From Legionellaceae bacterium (lineage in GTDB: Bacteria; Pseudomonadota; Gammaproteobacteria; Legionellales; Legionellaceae): DNA of 64,000 nt. Positions 54,887 through 63,799 of the stretch are shown piece after piece (the first letter of the stretch is position 1; each line of letters starts with the position of its first letter). Both the position numbers and the translations under genes were made by a program. The DNA lies in NCBI GenBank assembly GCA_029210085.1, contig JARGPP010000021.1, positions 55,143 to 119,142 on the forward strand, given 5' to 3'. The notes under the pieces are model-generated. The model saw only the letters and a list, made by a program, of their open reading frames with translations. It was not told the origin of the DNA and did no database searches.

Positions 54887-56030
54887 AACAGAAATTATTG
54901 CAAGGCACAGACATACTCGAGCGCGTGTTGCTCGTGTGACAACACCACATGGAGCATTTATAACGCCTGTTTTTATGCCCGTTGGGACTCGCGCGGGCGT
55001 GAATAATATGATGCCTCAAGAATTAAAGGACTCAGGTAGTCAGATTATTTTAGGTGGAAATACGTATCATATGTTGTGTGCGCCGGGCATGAAGGTGATA
55101 GAAGCTGCCGGAGGCATGCATCGTTTTATGGGTTGGAATGGCCCTATGTTGACAGATAGCGGTGGCTTTCAGGTGTTTAGCCTATCTAAAAACCAAGAGT
55201 TATGCCGCATTGATGATGAAGGTGCTCACTTTACGTTGCCAGATTCGCAAAAAATTATTCATATGACACCCGAAATGTCATTGGAGACTCAGAAAATTAT
55301 TGGGGCTGATATTATTATGGCTTTTGATCAGTGTACGCCCGATAGTTGTTCAGAAGAGGAGGTTGCTTTTATTATGCAGCGTACCCATCGCTGGCTTAGG
55401 CAATCTGTTGCGTATCATGAAAAACATCCGACTTCTCGTTATGGTGACCGGCAAGCTTTGTTTGGTATTGTGCAAGGTGGTATTTATCCTAACCTTCGGC
55501 GTGAGAGTGCTGCATATGTTGCAAGCATGCCTGTGGATGGTGTGGCATTGGGAGGGGAAACCGTTGGTTTTGATATGGAAAAAACGGTTGAAGTGATTCG
55601 TTGGGTGCATGAGTTACTGCCTGAAGAGAAGCCTCGTTATACCATGGGGGTTGGGATGTCGCCACAGGATTTATTGGATGTGGTGGCTGAGGGCGTTGAT
55701 ATGTTTGATTGTGTGGCACCGACAAGAAATGCACGTCATGGAGCCCTTTATTCGGGTGAACTAGTTCGGCGGGGTAACTGGTTTGCTTTTGAAAGTGAGC
55801 ATAAAGGGGCGCGTATTCAAATTAAAAAGGCGTGTTTTGCTGATGATTTGGCGCCCGTCATGCCTGGGTGTGCGTGTTATACGTGCACGCATTATTCTCG
55901 TGCGTTTATGCATGATTTATTTAAACAAAAGGCGGCTAGTTTTACTGCACTTGCGAGTATTCATAATGTATTTGTGTTACATGAAGTGTGTACACAAATG
56001 CGCAATTTAATGATGTTAGGTGCTATCTGA
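54873..56030 (+). CDS. tgt: tRNA-guanine transglycosylase
   Basis: Exchanges guanine 34 for preQ1 in tRNAs reading NAY codons, on the way to queuosine. 385 residues. TPVFMPVGTRAGVNNM, GGNTYHM, the nucleophile Asp in LTDSGGFQVFSL, FGIVQGG and the substrate-binding GGETVGF are visible. Unusually, the zinc site near the C-terminus reads GCACYTCTHYSRAFMHDL (CxCxxC plus His), as expected. Its start lies within dsbB. The VUT transporter at 29044-29778 could supply the preQ1 precursor. Confidence 0.95.
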   Translation: MNAFKTEIIARHRHTRARVARVTTPHGAFITPVFMPVGTRAGVNNMMPQELKDSGSQIILGGNTYHMLCAPGMKVIEAAGGMHRFMGWNGPMLTDSGGFQVFSLSKNQELCRIDDEGAHFTLPDSQKIIHMTPEMSLETQKIIGADIIMAFDQCTPDSCSEEEVAFIMQRTHRWLRQSVAYHEKHPTSRYGDRQALFGIVQGGIYPNLRRESAAYVASMPVDGVALGGETVGFDMEKTVEVIRWVHELLPEEKPRYTMGVGMSPQDLLDVVAEGVDMFDCVAPTRNARHGALYSGELVRRGNWFAFESEHKGARIQIKKACFADDLAPVMPGCACYTCTHYSRAFMHDLFKQKAASFTALASIHNVFVLHEVCTQMRNLMMLGAI

Positions 56031-56587
56031 TGAAAGTGATTGAATCTATTGATACAGCACGTTCTCTGCTAGATGCGGGGGAGGTGATTGCTTATCCAAC
56101 AGAAGCTGTTTATGGCCTTGGGTGCGATGCATTCAATGTAAATGCTGTGTTACATATTCTGCACTTAAAAAAACGTGCACAAGAAAAAGGCTTGATTGTT
56201 TTAATTGCTGACTGGGAGCAATTATGGCCATTAGTTGATATGGAGCAAATATCAGAGGAGCGGCTTGAAGCCGTTAAAAAAACATGGCCAGGTTTTGTGA
56301 CATGGGTTTTTCCAAAGTCGAGACATCTTTCTGATGAGTTAACGGGTGCACATCGAGGGGTTGCGATTAGGATGACAGCACATTCTGTGGCTCGTGCATT
56401 ATGTGCAAAAGGTCCGATTGTTTCAACCAGTGCAAATATTGCTGGGACGCCTCCTGCGCGTGATATGAAGGCTTTATCTGATTTTTTTCCTGAAGGTGTT
56501 TCCGGTGTTATGGCCGGAGACTTAGGGAAACATTTTGCAGTGAGTAAGATTTATAATATATTGGACGGTTCGAACCTCAGGAATTGA
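56030..56587 (+). CDS. tsaC: threonylcarbamoyl-AMP synthase (YrdC/TsaC)
   Basis: Makes threonylcarbamoyl-AMP for the t6A modification of ANN-reading tRNAs. 185 residues from ATG 56030, which overlaps the tgt stop by one base; an in-frame upstream start lies inside tgt. Family markers: GEVIAYPTEAVYGLGCDAFN, LKKRAQEKGLIVL, KTWPGFVTWVFP, and GPIVSTSANIAGTPPARDM. E. coli TsaC is about 190 residues. Confidence 0.94.
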   Translation: MKVIESIDTARSLLDAGEVIAYPTEAVYGLGCDAFNVNAVLHILHLKKRAQEKGLIVLIADWEQLWPLVDMEQISEERLEAVKKTWPGFVTWVFPKSRHLSDELTGAHRGVAIRMTAHSVARALCAKGPIVSTSANIAGTPPARDMKALSDFFPEGVSGVMAGDLGKHFAVSKIYNILDGSNLRN

Positions 56588-56688
56588 TTTAAATTTAATT
56601 TTTATGTTCAATATTATATCAATATCAAATTATTTATGATACAATATTTGCTGTATTGAATGTAAGTTTTTGATTTTAAAGGAACGTA

Positions 56689-58098
56689 ATGAAGCAAAAA
56701 AAACATGCATTAACTATATTTAGTTTGACCATGATAACCGTAGGATCAGTGGATAGTATTCGAAATTTACCAGCAACAGCGCTTTTTGGAAGCCAGCTAA
56801 TTGCTTTTTTTATTTTGGGTGCACTGTGCTTTTTAGTCCCTGCAGCCTTGGTTTCAGCGGAGCTCGCTTCAGGGTGGCCGAAGCAAGGTGGTGTTTATGT
56901 ATGGGTTAAAGAGGCTTTTGGGCGACGCGCTGGCTTTTTAGCGATTTGGTTGCAATGGATTGAAAATGTGATTTGGTATCCAACAATTTTATCTTTTGTG
57001 GCAGGGACTGTTGGTTATTTAATTGATCCAAAGCTTGCTTCTAATCCATATTTTTTATGGAGTGTTGTGGTGGCTTCTTTTTGGGGAGTAACCCTGATTA
57101 ATCTACGCGGTATGCACTCGTCGGCACTGTTTAGCAATATATGTGCTTTATCTGGATTAATATTACCGATGAGCTTTATTATTGGCTTAGGCGCATTATG
57201 GGTTTCTGGTGGGCATCCGATTCAGATTCAGTTTGATTTACCCAGTATTTTGCCTCATTGGCATGATCATACCATGTGGGTATCACTGACTGCGATTATG
57301 CTTTCATTTTGTGGGATTGAGATTGCAACTGTGCATGCGAACGATGTGCGCGATCCACAGCGCGCTTTTCCTAAAGCCTTATTTTATTCTGTAGCTATCA
57401 TTCTGAGTACTTTAATTTTGGGATCACTGGCAATCGCGGTGGTCCTGCCTCAGTCAGAGATTAATTTGGTGGCAGGTATTATGCAGGCTTTTGATGCTTT
57501 CTTTGCTCAATATCACTTGCTTTGGTTGATGCCAGTGATTGCTGTTATGCTGGTGATGGGAGGCTTAGGTGGTGTGAGTAATTGGATTATTGCACCAACG
57601 AAAGGGCTTTTAGTTGCAGCAAAAGATGGTAATTTGCCTGAATTCTTTCAGCGTGAAAATAAGAATGGTGCACCTGTTGTATTACTGATTGGGCAAGCTA
57701 TTTTGGTGACATTATTATCCACATTATTTTTATTTATGCCAAGTGTTAATGGGTCTTATTGGTTGTTAACAGCACTGGCGGCTCAGCTTTATATGTTGAT
57801 GTATTTGTTGATGTTTTTAGCTGCAATTATGCTGCGCATTAAAGCGCCTCATCAAGCGCGTCCGTTTCGTGTGCCAGGCGGAATGCCGGGGCTTTTGTTT
57901 GTTGCAGGGCTTGGTTTAGTGGGTGTATTAATCACACTCGGTGTGAGCTTTATGCCTCCAGACGGTATTGAGGTGGGTAGCATTATGCGTTATGAGACAA
58001 CATTAGTGATTGGACTGATTGTCATGACCATACCGCCATTGGTTTGGTCATGGATAAAAGCACGACAGCAGCGTTTTTTAGCGACTACAGTGAGTTAG
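56689..58098 (+). CDS. APC-family amino-acid permease/antiporter
   Basis: A 469-residue inner-membrane transporter, about 12 helices. The first helix SLTMITVGSVDSIRNLPATALFG and the later SWPKQGG-like ELASGWPKQGGVYVWVKEAFG are typical of the APC superfamily, near the glutamate:GABA and basic amino-acid antiporters. The specificity is unknown. It is monocistronic with a separate upstream region. If the decarboxylase at 11444 acts on an amino acid, an antiporter like this one could exchange product and substrate, but they are not linked. Confidence 0.88.
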   Translation: MKQKKHALTIFSLTMITVGSVDSIRNLPATALFGSQLIAFFILGALCFLVPAALVSAELASGWPKQGGVYVWVKEAFGRRAGFLAIWLQWIENVIWYPTILSFVAGTVGYLIDPKLASNPYFLWSVVVASFWGVTLINLRGMHSSALFSNICALSGLILPMSFIIGLGALWVSGGHPIQIQFDLPSILPHWHDHTMWVSLTAIMLSFCGIEIATVHANDVRDPQRAFPKALFYSVAIILSTLILGSLAIAVVLPQSEINLVAGIMQAFDAFFAQYHLLWLMPVIAVMLVMGGLGGVSNWIIAPTKGLLVAAKDGNLPEFFQRENKNGAPVVLLIGQAILVTLLSTLFLFMPSVNGSYWLLTALAAQLYMLMYLLMFLAAIMLRIKAPHQARPFRVPGGMPGLLFVAGLGLVGVLITLGVSFMPPDGIEVGSIMRYETTLVIGLIVMTIPPLVWSWIKARQQRFLATTVS

Positions 58099-58156
58099 GA
58101 GAATAGGGGTTGTTATAGGATCTTATCTTAAAAAACAAACACTGGGCTGTTGATGT

Positions 58157-58846
58157 TTATTGCCCGGGCAGGAGGTCTATTGGTGTTGTTATTTCATCTT
58201 CTTGAAGCTGTGGTTTTACGGGGGTGTTGTTATGTCGCCGTTCACTGAATAGACCGTTTGGTGAGGCGGAGCTTCCTTGATTCCATTTATTACTCATGTG
58301 GGTATAGTAGTTTTCGAGAAAGCAGATTTCTTCAAATAGCTCGTCTTCTTCTGAGTCAGGCGCATTGCTGAGTGTTAATTTGTTGGCTGCAATGAGATCT
58401 TCAGTACGATCAGAAGAGAGTCCACTGAATATATGAGACAGCTCAGACTCTGATACGACAAGTGTATCGGGTGGGTCATCTTGCAAAAATTGTAAATCAG
58501 GAACACATTTAATTTGGTGTTTTTGTAGTACTAATACAACAAGAAAAAGGTGGTTGATATTGGTCGTGTAATTGCTAAGACCCGTCACTTTACCTTGCTG
58601 GTTAAAGAATATGTCACCTGTGGCAAGTGTTTCTTCTGATTTATGGTTTAATCCGAAAAAGAGTTGGCCTGAACGTGCGAGTGTGTAGCGTATACCACCG
58701 GTATTGGGGTCAAGGCCTTTCTTGATATCATCAAGTTGATGGATAGAGAGAGATAAAGCTGGTGTGTGATTAGATAAAACCGTTAACCGTATCGCGTTTA
58801 AAGCTGTTATAGCTTCTTTTAATTCTGCAACAGTAAAGCGGCGCAT
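58157..58846 (-). CDS. unknown protein, effector candidate
   Basis: A 229-residue soluble protein I do not recognise, starting MRRFTVAELKEAITALNAIRL. It has no signal peptide, membrane helix or known motif. The second half is acidic (PDSEEDELFEEICFLENYY) and the tail is LQEDEITTPIDLLPGQ, acidic blocks of the sort seen in some Dot/Icm substrates. Next to another effector-like gene on the same strand, 105 bases away. Confidence 0.55.
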   Translation of the reverse strand: MRRFTVAELKEAITALNAIRLTVLSNHTPALSLSIHQLDDIKKGLDPNTGGIRYTLARSGQLFFGLNHKSEETLATGDIFFNQQGKVTGLSNYTTNINHLFLVVLVLQKHQIKCVPDLQFLQDDPPDTLVVSESELSHIFSGLSSDRTEDLIAANKLTLSNAPDSEEDELFEEICFLENYYTHMSNKWNQGSSASPNGLFSERRHNNTPVKPQLQEDEITTPIDLLPGQ

Positions 58847-58951
58847 AACCTACAACTCCTATTGAGAGATTTGCCCATCATAACAAAAAAATATCCGACT
58901 GGGAAGCTATTCTTTCAAGATGATTTGTTCTGAACCAAAGCGGAGTGTTTT

Positions 58952-59941
58952 TTAAAGTCCAGTTATGCCCTTTACATGGTGGGTCTGGCTGTCTGAAAGT
59001 TTATCAATCTCAGCTGTAAGAGGTTGCAGGTCTGCGGTTTTAAAGCCTAACTGGTAAAAGAGGCTACCTAAGAATTGCGGGATGGGGCTTGTTTGCCTTT
59101 CTTCAGCATCGGGGATAGGTGCTGATGTCGGAAAAGAGCTCTCTCTTACGTCAGTAGCAGGGCTGGGTGTGTGCAAAACAAGCTGTTTTCTGTTTAGTAA
59201 ATCTGAGGGCTTAATTTCAGTAATACGGTCGGCTCCATATTGGCTGACTAGTGCAATATCTTGGGTCGTTTGTGGATAGTTGACATCAATGAACCCGGTG
59301 CCTTTGATGTTGTTATAAGATGTGACTTTGCTACCTTCATAGTGGTTTAAACGGAGCGTTACATTCTGCGGTAAAAGTTCAGTGTTTTTTTCAAAGAACA
59401 CACGCAAATATTCAAGAATATCATCTCCTTGACTCCATGCATTGAACCCACGATCGTCATAGAAATCAAACAAAATAGGTTCATTGGGATATTGGTTAGC
59501 GAGTTTATGCATTTGGGCGTATAAAAGTGCAGCTTTTCCTGTATCGTTAACACATGTATTTTGATGACTCTTGGGAGCATCGATAGCAAGGTCGAAAGAG
59601 GTTCCAGGCGCTACCTGTGCATAAATATCGGATAATAAAAATTTATCGAGTGTTGCTTCTAGATATTGGGCAACTTTTTGTATTGCAACAAAGATAGACT
59701 CAGTTGTATTTGCTCGCGCATTGAGCTTGTCTGTTGCAACCGATTGGCGAAGTGAACCAACCAGCACAATGGTTTGCTTAAACTGAGATTTTTCAGTTTT
59801 AAGGACGTCTAAAAGGCGCTTGTTTTTAGTAATGACTTGTAAGCATTCTCCACTATGGATTTCGCTCCAGGTTGGGTCATAATCTGAATGGAATAAACAA
59901 TTATCAGCATCAAAAGAAAGGGCGCGAATCGTGTGGGCCAT
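58952..59941 (-). CDS. HAD-like protein, effector candidate
   Basis: A 329-residue soluble protein. The start ALSFDADNCLFHSDY has the DxD motif of HAD phosphatases, and IVLVGSLRQSV fits motif II (hydrophobic strand ending in Ser). FDFYDDRGFNAWSQGDDILEYLR supplies a later Asp-Asp (motif IV). The C-terminal 90 residues are Pro/Ser/Thr rich and disordered. The N-terminal HAD-like pattern is known from several Legionella proteins of unknown role. Substrate and secretion are inference. Confidence 0.6.
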   Translation of the reverse strand: MAHTIRALSFDADNCLFHSDYDPTWSEIHSGECLQVITKNKRLLDVLKTEKSQFKQTIVLVGSLRQSVATDKLNARANTTESIFVAIQKVAQYLEATLDKFLLSDIYAQVAPGTSFDLAIDAPKSHQNTCVNDTGKAALLYAQMHKLANQYPNEPILFDFYDDRGFNAWSQGDDILEYLRVFFEKNTELLPQNVTLRLNHYEGSKVTSYNNIKGTGFIDVNYPQTTQDIALVSQYGADRITEIKPSDLLNRKQLVLHTPSPATDVRESSFPTSAPIPDAEERQTSPIPQFLGSLFYQLGFKTADLQPLTAEIDKLSDSQTHHVKGITGL

Positions 59942-59980
59942 GAATGCAACATCTAAAACAAAAACAATCTGGTGATAATA

Positions 59981-60742
59981 TCATCTTATGGCGTAATTAT
60001 CAATTAGCCTTATGTTATCAATAAAAATGGCTGCAAAGCGTCTGCCTTGATGTTCTTTAATATATTCAATGGTTATATTCATTTTTTTGAGTTCATTCAC
60101 TGCTTGTTCACATGAGTTTGCGTTATGAAAAATCTTTGCGAATGTTTGCGCTTTTTTATGACCTTCGGCACTTAAGCGAGCATTGCGAGAGCTTAAGGCA
60201 AGTTGGCTTGGTTCTCGAACTGTTGGGCAGGCACATATTTCTATATCCAGGAAAAATGTATCAGTCATATCTTTAATGAGTGAGAGTTGCTGGTAATCTT
60301 TTTCTCCAAAATAAGCACGGGTTGGTTTTACTAAGTTAAATAGCTTCATGACAACGGTGAGCACGCCAGTAAAATGTCCAGGGCGATGCTCACCTTCTAG
60401 CAGCAAACTATCTTTGTTTTCATTGATTTGATAACGATAATTATCTGCATACATTTCGGTTTGATCCGGGATAAGGCAATAGTCGACGCCAGCTTGTTCG
60501 AGTTTTTGGATGTCAGCCTCGAGTGTTTTAGGGTAGTTTTCAAAATCAGAAGTTTGGTTAAATTGTGTTGGATTAACAAATAAACTGACAACAGTTTTAT
60601 TATTATTCAGGCTTTGCTGTATAAGTGCCATATGTCCTGTATGTAAACCACCCATGGTGGGAACAAACCCAATGGATGTGTTTTGAGGAAGTGTGGCGCG
60701 CATGGTACGCCACGAGTTGAGTGTTTCATCAAAAATTTTCAT
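59981..60742 (-). CDS. panC: pantothenate synthetase
   Basis: Joins pantoate and beta-alanine with ATP to form pantothenate. 253 residues, shorter than E. coli (283). GFVPTMGGLHTGHMALIQQS gives the HIGH-like motif (HTGH), VSLFVNPTQFN binds pantoate, and YFGEKDYQQLSLI and REPSQLALSSRN(A)RLS the KMSKS-like loop. Downstream of panB on the same strand, separated by a 131-base gap with repeats. Confidence 0.94.
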   Translation of the reverse strand: MKIFDETLNSWRTMRATLPQNTSIGFVPTMGGLHTGHMALIQQSLNNNKTVVSLFVNPTQFNQTSDFENYPKTLEADIQKLEQAGVDYCLIPDQTEMYADNYRYQINENKDSLLLEGEHRPGHFTGVLTVVMKLFNLVKPTRAYFGEKDYQQLSLIKDMTDTFFLDIEICACPTVREPSQLALSSRNARLSAEGHKKAQTFAKIFHNANSCEQAVNELKKMNITIEYIKEHQGRRFAAIFIDNIRLIDNYAIR

Positions 60743-60760
60743 CTGTTAGGCCTTCTTTTT

Positions 60761-60945
60761 AATGGCGTCATTTGGGGCAAATCAGAGAGACTATCTTGCC
60801 GTCATTGCTGGTGTGGCGACGTTTTATTTTGCCTCGGTTGGCGTCACTTTTTCGCAAAGACGGCGTGATAATGCTAAGCGGAACCCTCAATGTCGCTCGG
60901 GATGATAGGGTTGTCGCTGGGCGTCACCAGTTTGAGTGGCTTATT
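60761..60945. repeat. degenerate repeat cluster over the panB 3' end
   Basis: The motif GGCGTCA or a close variant occurs four times in about 165 bases, at 60764, 60798 (GCCGTCA), 60840 and 60919. It spans the panB-panC gap and the last codons of panB, and resembles a decayed extragenic palindromic repeat. The precise unit is not clear to me. Confidence 0.35.
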
Positions 60946-61734
60946 ACAATAAGTATGCTCAGGTGCCGGGAAGCTTTTGTTTGTCACTTCACTTGCATAA
61001 GCATTAATGGCTTCTGTGAGTAATATTTTTCCTTGGACAAATTGCTTGGCAAACTTGGGGTTGCACTCGGTTTGAAGTGCCAGCAAGTCATGCCATACAA
61101 GAATTTGCCCATCGGTCTCAACGCCTGCGCCAATACCAATCGTGGGAATGGTCAGGGCTTCTGTAATGTGGCGTGCGAGTGTTTCAGGAATACATTCAAG
61201 CACAATGGCAAAGCAGCCTGCGTTTTCAAGTGCTTGTGCTTCTGCAAGTAGTTTCTGAGCAGCCTCGGATTCACGGCCTTGTACTTTATAACCACCAAGC
61301 TGATGAACGGCTTGAGGCGTTAAACCAATATGCCCCATAACGGGCACACCTGCTGTGACGATGTCTTCAATGGTCTCGCAAATTTTTGCATCAGCGCCTT
61401 CAAGTTTAATGGCATTAGCACCTGCTTGCATGAGTCGCTTTACGTTTTTCATGGTGTCTTCATGTGAGATGCGATATGCCAAAAAAGGTAAATCGCCCAC
61501 AATAAACTGCTTGTTTAAACCACGGGCAACGGCTTCGGTGTGCATGACCATCATGTCCATAGTGGCCATCACGGTGGTTGGGTGCCCGTGAACGAGCATA
61601 GCAACAGTATCACCCACCAAAACAGCATCGATGGTTGAGTCTGAAACCATACGGGCAGATGGGTAATCGTAACAGGTGATAAAGCTTATTTTTTCGGACG
61701 CGAGTTTTTTACGTTTAAAATCGTGAATATTCAT
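60874..61734 (-). CDS. panB: ketopantoate hydroxymethyltransferase
   Basis: First committed step to pantothenate: adds a hydroxymethyl group to 2-oxoisovalerate. 286 residues. KISFITCYDYPSARM, LVGDTVAMLVHGHPTT, EGADA, GHIGLTPQAVHQLGGYKVQGR and ITEALTIPTIGIGAGVETDGQILVWHD are typical. The last 23 residues (NKPLKLVTPSDNPIIPSDIEGSA) go beyond the usual end near FPAPEHTYC and are encoded in the repeat cluster. Coupled to panC downstream. Confidence 0.94.
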   Translation of the reverse strand: MNIHDFKRKKLASEKISFITCYDYPSARMVSDSTIDAVLVGDTVAMLVHGHPTTVMATMDMMVMHTEAVARGLNKQFIVGDLPFLAYRISHEDTMKNVKRLMQAGANAIKLEGADAKICETIEDIVTAGVPVMGHIGLTPQAVHQLGGYKVQGRESEAAQKLLAEAQALENAGCFAIVLECIPETLARHITEALTIPTIGIGAGVETDGQILVWHDLLALQTECNPKFAKQFVQGKILLTEAINAYASEVTNKSFPAPEHTYCNKPLKLVTPSDNPIIPSDIEGSA

Positions 61735-61883
61735 GGTGTATCCTTATGTCAGTCACCGCTCAAGAAATGAGTCGATGCATATGAGCATCATAATGCTTTG
61801 CTTAAAAAATGCAAATGGTCTCAACGCGCTCACCTTGGTATCATGATCACTATGATGTGCGAGTTTAAGTGGAAAACGGCAAT

Positions 61884-62549
61884 ATGACAGAACCAATGTT
61901 GGATGTGAAAGCGTGTATGAACACGCCTGGCGAGCACTATGGCATGCTTTCAGGTGAAGTCGGTTTAATTGAAGCGCGCTTGTTGATTCCTGATGAGCCG
62001 AAAACACAATACTTTGCATTATTAGGGCATCCGCACTCGCTCAAAGGCGGCAGCATGCAAAATAAAGTGGTGACAACACTTGCACGCATGTTCAGAGTAT
62101 TAGGCATTCCAAATTTACGATTTAATTTTCGGGGGGTTGGATTATCAGAAGGCGAATACGATGCGGGTATTGGCGAAAGTGAAGACATGCTGGTGCTTGC
62201 GCAACAGTTACAGCATCTCGCGCCTGCAACAAAATTATTATTTGCAGGGTTTTCTTTTGGTGGGTTTGTGGCGTATCGGGCGGCTGCACAAACACCGCAT
62301 GCGTTATTATTAACGGTAGCACCGCCCGTTAATCATTTTGATTTTGAAGCATTTGATGTGATGCCCAGTCCATGGATATTGCTCCAGGGTGATGAAGATG
62401 AAGTGATACCCCCAAGTTTAGTGTTTCAGTTCGCTGCGCAATATCCTATCTCTGTGTTGGAATTTGCAGAAACGGGGCATTTTTTTCATGGGAAGCTTAC
62501 CGAACTTAAAACACGGGTGTCCAAGGTGTTGGAAGATATACTCGTATGA
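61884..62549 (+). CDS. alpha/beta hydrolase (COG2945-like)
   Basis: A small hydrolase, 221 residues from ATG 61884; GTG at 61869 is an alternative. ALLGHPHSLKGGSMQNKVVTTLARMF, LRFNFRGVGLSEGEYD, and the nucleophile Ser in FAGFSFGGFVAYRAA. DEDEVIPPSLV holds the Asp and ETGHFFHGKL the His. COG2945-type predicted hydrolases of unknown substrate. It overlaps zapE by four bases (ATGA), so the two are coupled. Confidence 0.85.
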   Translation: MTEPMLDVKACMNTPGEHYGMLSGEVGLIEARLLIPDEPKTQYFALLGHPHSLKGGSMQNKVVTTLARMFRVLGIPNLRFNFRGVGLSEGEYDAGIGESEDMLVLAQQLQHLAPATKLLFAGFSFGGFVAYRAAAQTPHALLLTVAPPVNHFDFEAFDVMPSPWILLQGDEDEVIPPSLVFQFAAQYPISVLEFAETGHFFHGKLTELKTRVSKVLEDILV

Positions 62550-63610
62550 AACAGTTACTTGCTTATTATGAAGCAGCAATTGCCGCAGGTGACATTGTAG
62601 ATTCAAATAATCAGCGTGGTGTTTTATCGAAGCTTCAAGTGATTACGGATGTGGTTGATGCTTCTCATGTGAAAGCGCACTGGTGGTCGCGGCGTGTTAA
62701 GAATCCACAAGGACTCTATTTGCATGGGCCGGTTGGTGCCGGTAAGACTTATTTAATGAATTTGTTTTATACGCATCTGCCAGAAGCACATAAAGAGCGT
62801 TTTCACTTTCATCATTTCATGCAACATGTAGATGAAGCTTTGCGGGCACACCAGGGGCGTGCGAATCCACTGAAACAAATTGCAAAAAAAATTGCAAGGG
62901 ATGCGCATGTGTTGTGTTTGGATGAATTTTTAGTTGAAGATGTTGCTGATGCGTCTATTTTGGCGGAGCTCTTGAATGCGCTGTTTAAGGCAGGTGTTAT
63001 TTTGGTGGTAACGGCGAATACAGAGCCAGATGATTTATATTTGGATGGCTTGCATCGAGAACGTTTTTTGCCCGCAATTGCGTTATTGAAGCAACATTGT
63101 GACGTGATTTGTTTAGATGACAAGCGTGATTATAGGACGGGACGAGAAATATTACCTGAAGCATATTTTTTTCCAGTGAATGCTGAGCATGAGGCTGAAA
63201 TGTTGTCGCAGTTTATGGTATTTGCTTCAGGTGCTGAATTAAAAGAGGCGAGAGAGGTTGTGATTCAGCAACGAAACATACCTTATATTCGAAAGGCTGG
63301 GCGTGTGGTGTGGTTTGAGTTTGATGTGATTTGTAACTTACCCAGAAGTCAGTTGGACTATTTGGAAATTTCAACGCGATTTGATACGATTTTTGTGAGT
63401 CACCTGCCGGCCATTGGAGAAAACGATCCGGCACGTATTGTGCTTTTTATTCGGTTCGTTGATGTGATGTATGATGCAGGCATTCGATTGATTCTATTAG
63501 CTGAAGTTCCACTTGAGATGATTTATATAAAAGGCCCGATGGCTGGCATGTTTGAACGGACATTGAGTCGATTGCGTGAGATGCAGTCACCAGATTATTT
63601 GGAGCATTAA
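62546..63610 (+). CDS. zapE: cell division protein ZapE (AFG1-like ATPase)
   Basis: AAA-type ATPase of the AFG1/LACE1 family; in E. coli ZapE affects Z-ring constriction. Walker A GPVGAGKTYLMNLFY near residue 60, HFHHFMQHV, Walker B LCLDEFLVEDVADA, and the later VVTANTEPDDLYLDGLHRERFLPAI. 354 residues, near normal (375). It overlaps the hydrolase gene upstream. Confidence 0.94.
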   Translation: MKQLLAYYEAAIAAGDIVDSNNQRGVLSKLQVITDVVDASHVKAHWWSRRVKNPQGLYLHGPVGAGKTYLMNLFYTHLPEAHKERFHFHHFMQHVDEALRAHQGRANPLKQIAKKIARDAHVLCLDEFLVEDVADASILAELLNALFKAGVILVVTANTEPDDLYLDGLHRERFLPAIALLKQHCDVICLDDKRDYRTGREILPEAYFFPVNAEHEAEMLSQFMVFASGAELKEAREVVIQQRNIPYIRKAGRVVWFEFDVICNLPRSQLDYLEISTRFDTIFVSHLPAIGENDPARIVLFIRFVDVMYDAGIRLILLAEVPLEMIYIKGPMAGMFERTLSRLREMQSPDYLEH

Positions 63611-63799
63611 ATTTTTTTTGTTTCTGTTTTCTCTAGGGCCTGTTGACATTTGCCCCCACCGCCGACGTGCTGCGGCTTGACCCTGAGAGTTCCTCAAAAA
63701 ATCCGAGGTTAACCATTTGAAAGATAATAAGATTTAATTTGAATTTGCATGACAACTATGATCAAATAGCGTTCCACACATTATTAGAGCAACGCTGCC
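63611..63799. other. non-coding region with repeat end
   Basis: A 189-base non-coding stretch after zapE. It begins with a T-rich segment, then the insertion-element end at 63634, then an AT-rich stretch with no frame or hairpin I can name. Confidence 0.4.
63634..63700 (+). repeat. insertion-element end related to the 4664 repeat
   Basis: TAGGGCCTGTTGACA at 63634-63648 matches the 4664 element end with few changes. The similarity continues with a GC-rich segment (cgACGTGCtGCGG, compare 4695-4704) and includes a small hairpin (GCCG...CGGC at 63661-63676). Only one end is visible. Confidence 0.5.

Noticed and set aside
58130..58156. GGGCTGTTGATG as a fourth copy of the insertion-element end
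   Set aside because: Only the short core matches and the flanks differ, so chance similarity is the simpler explanation.
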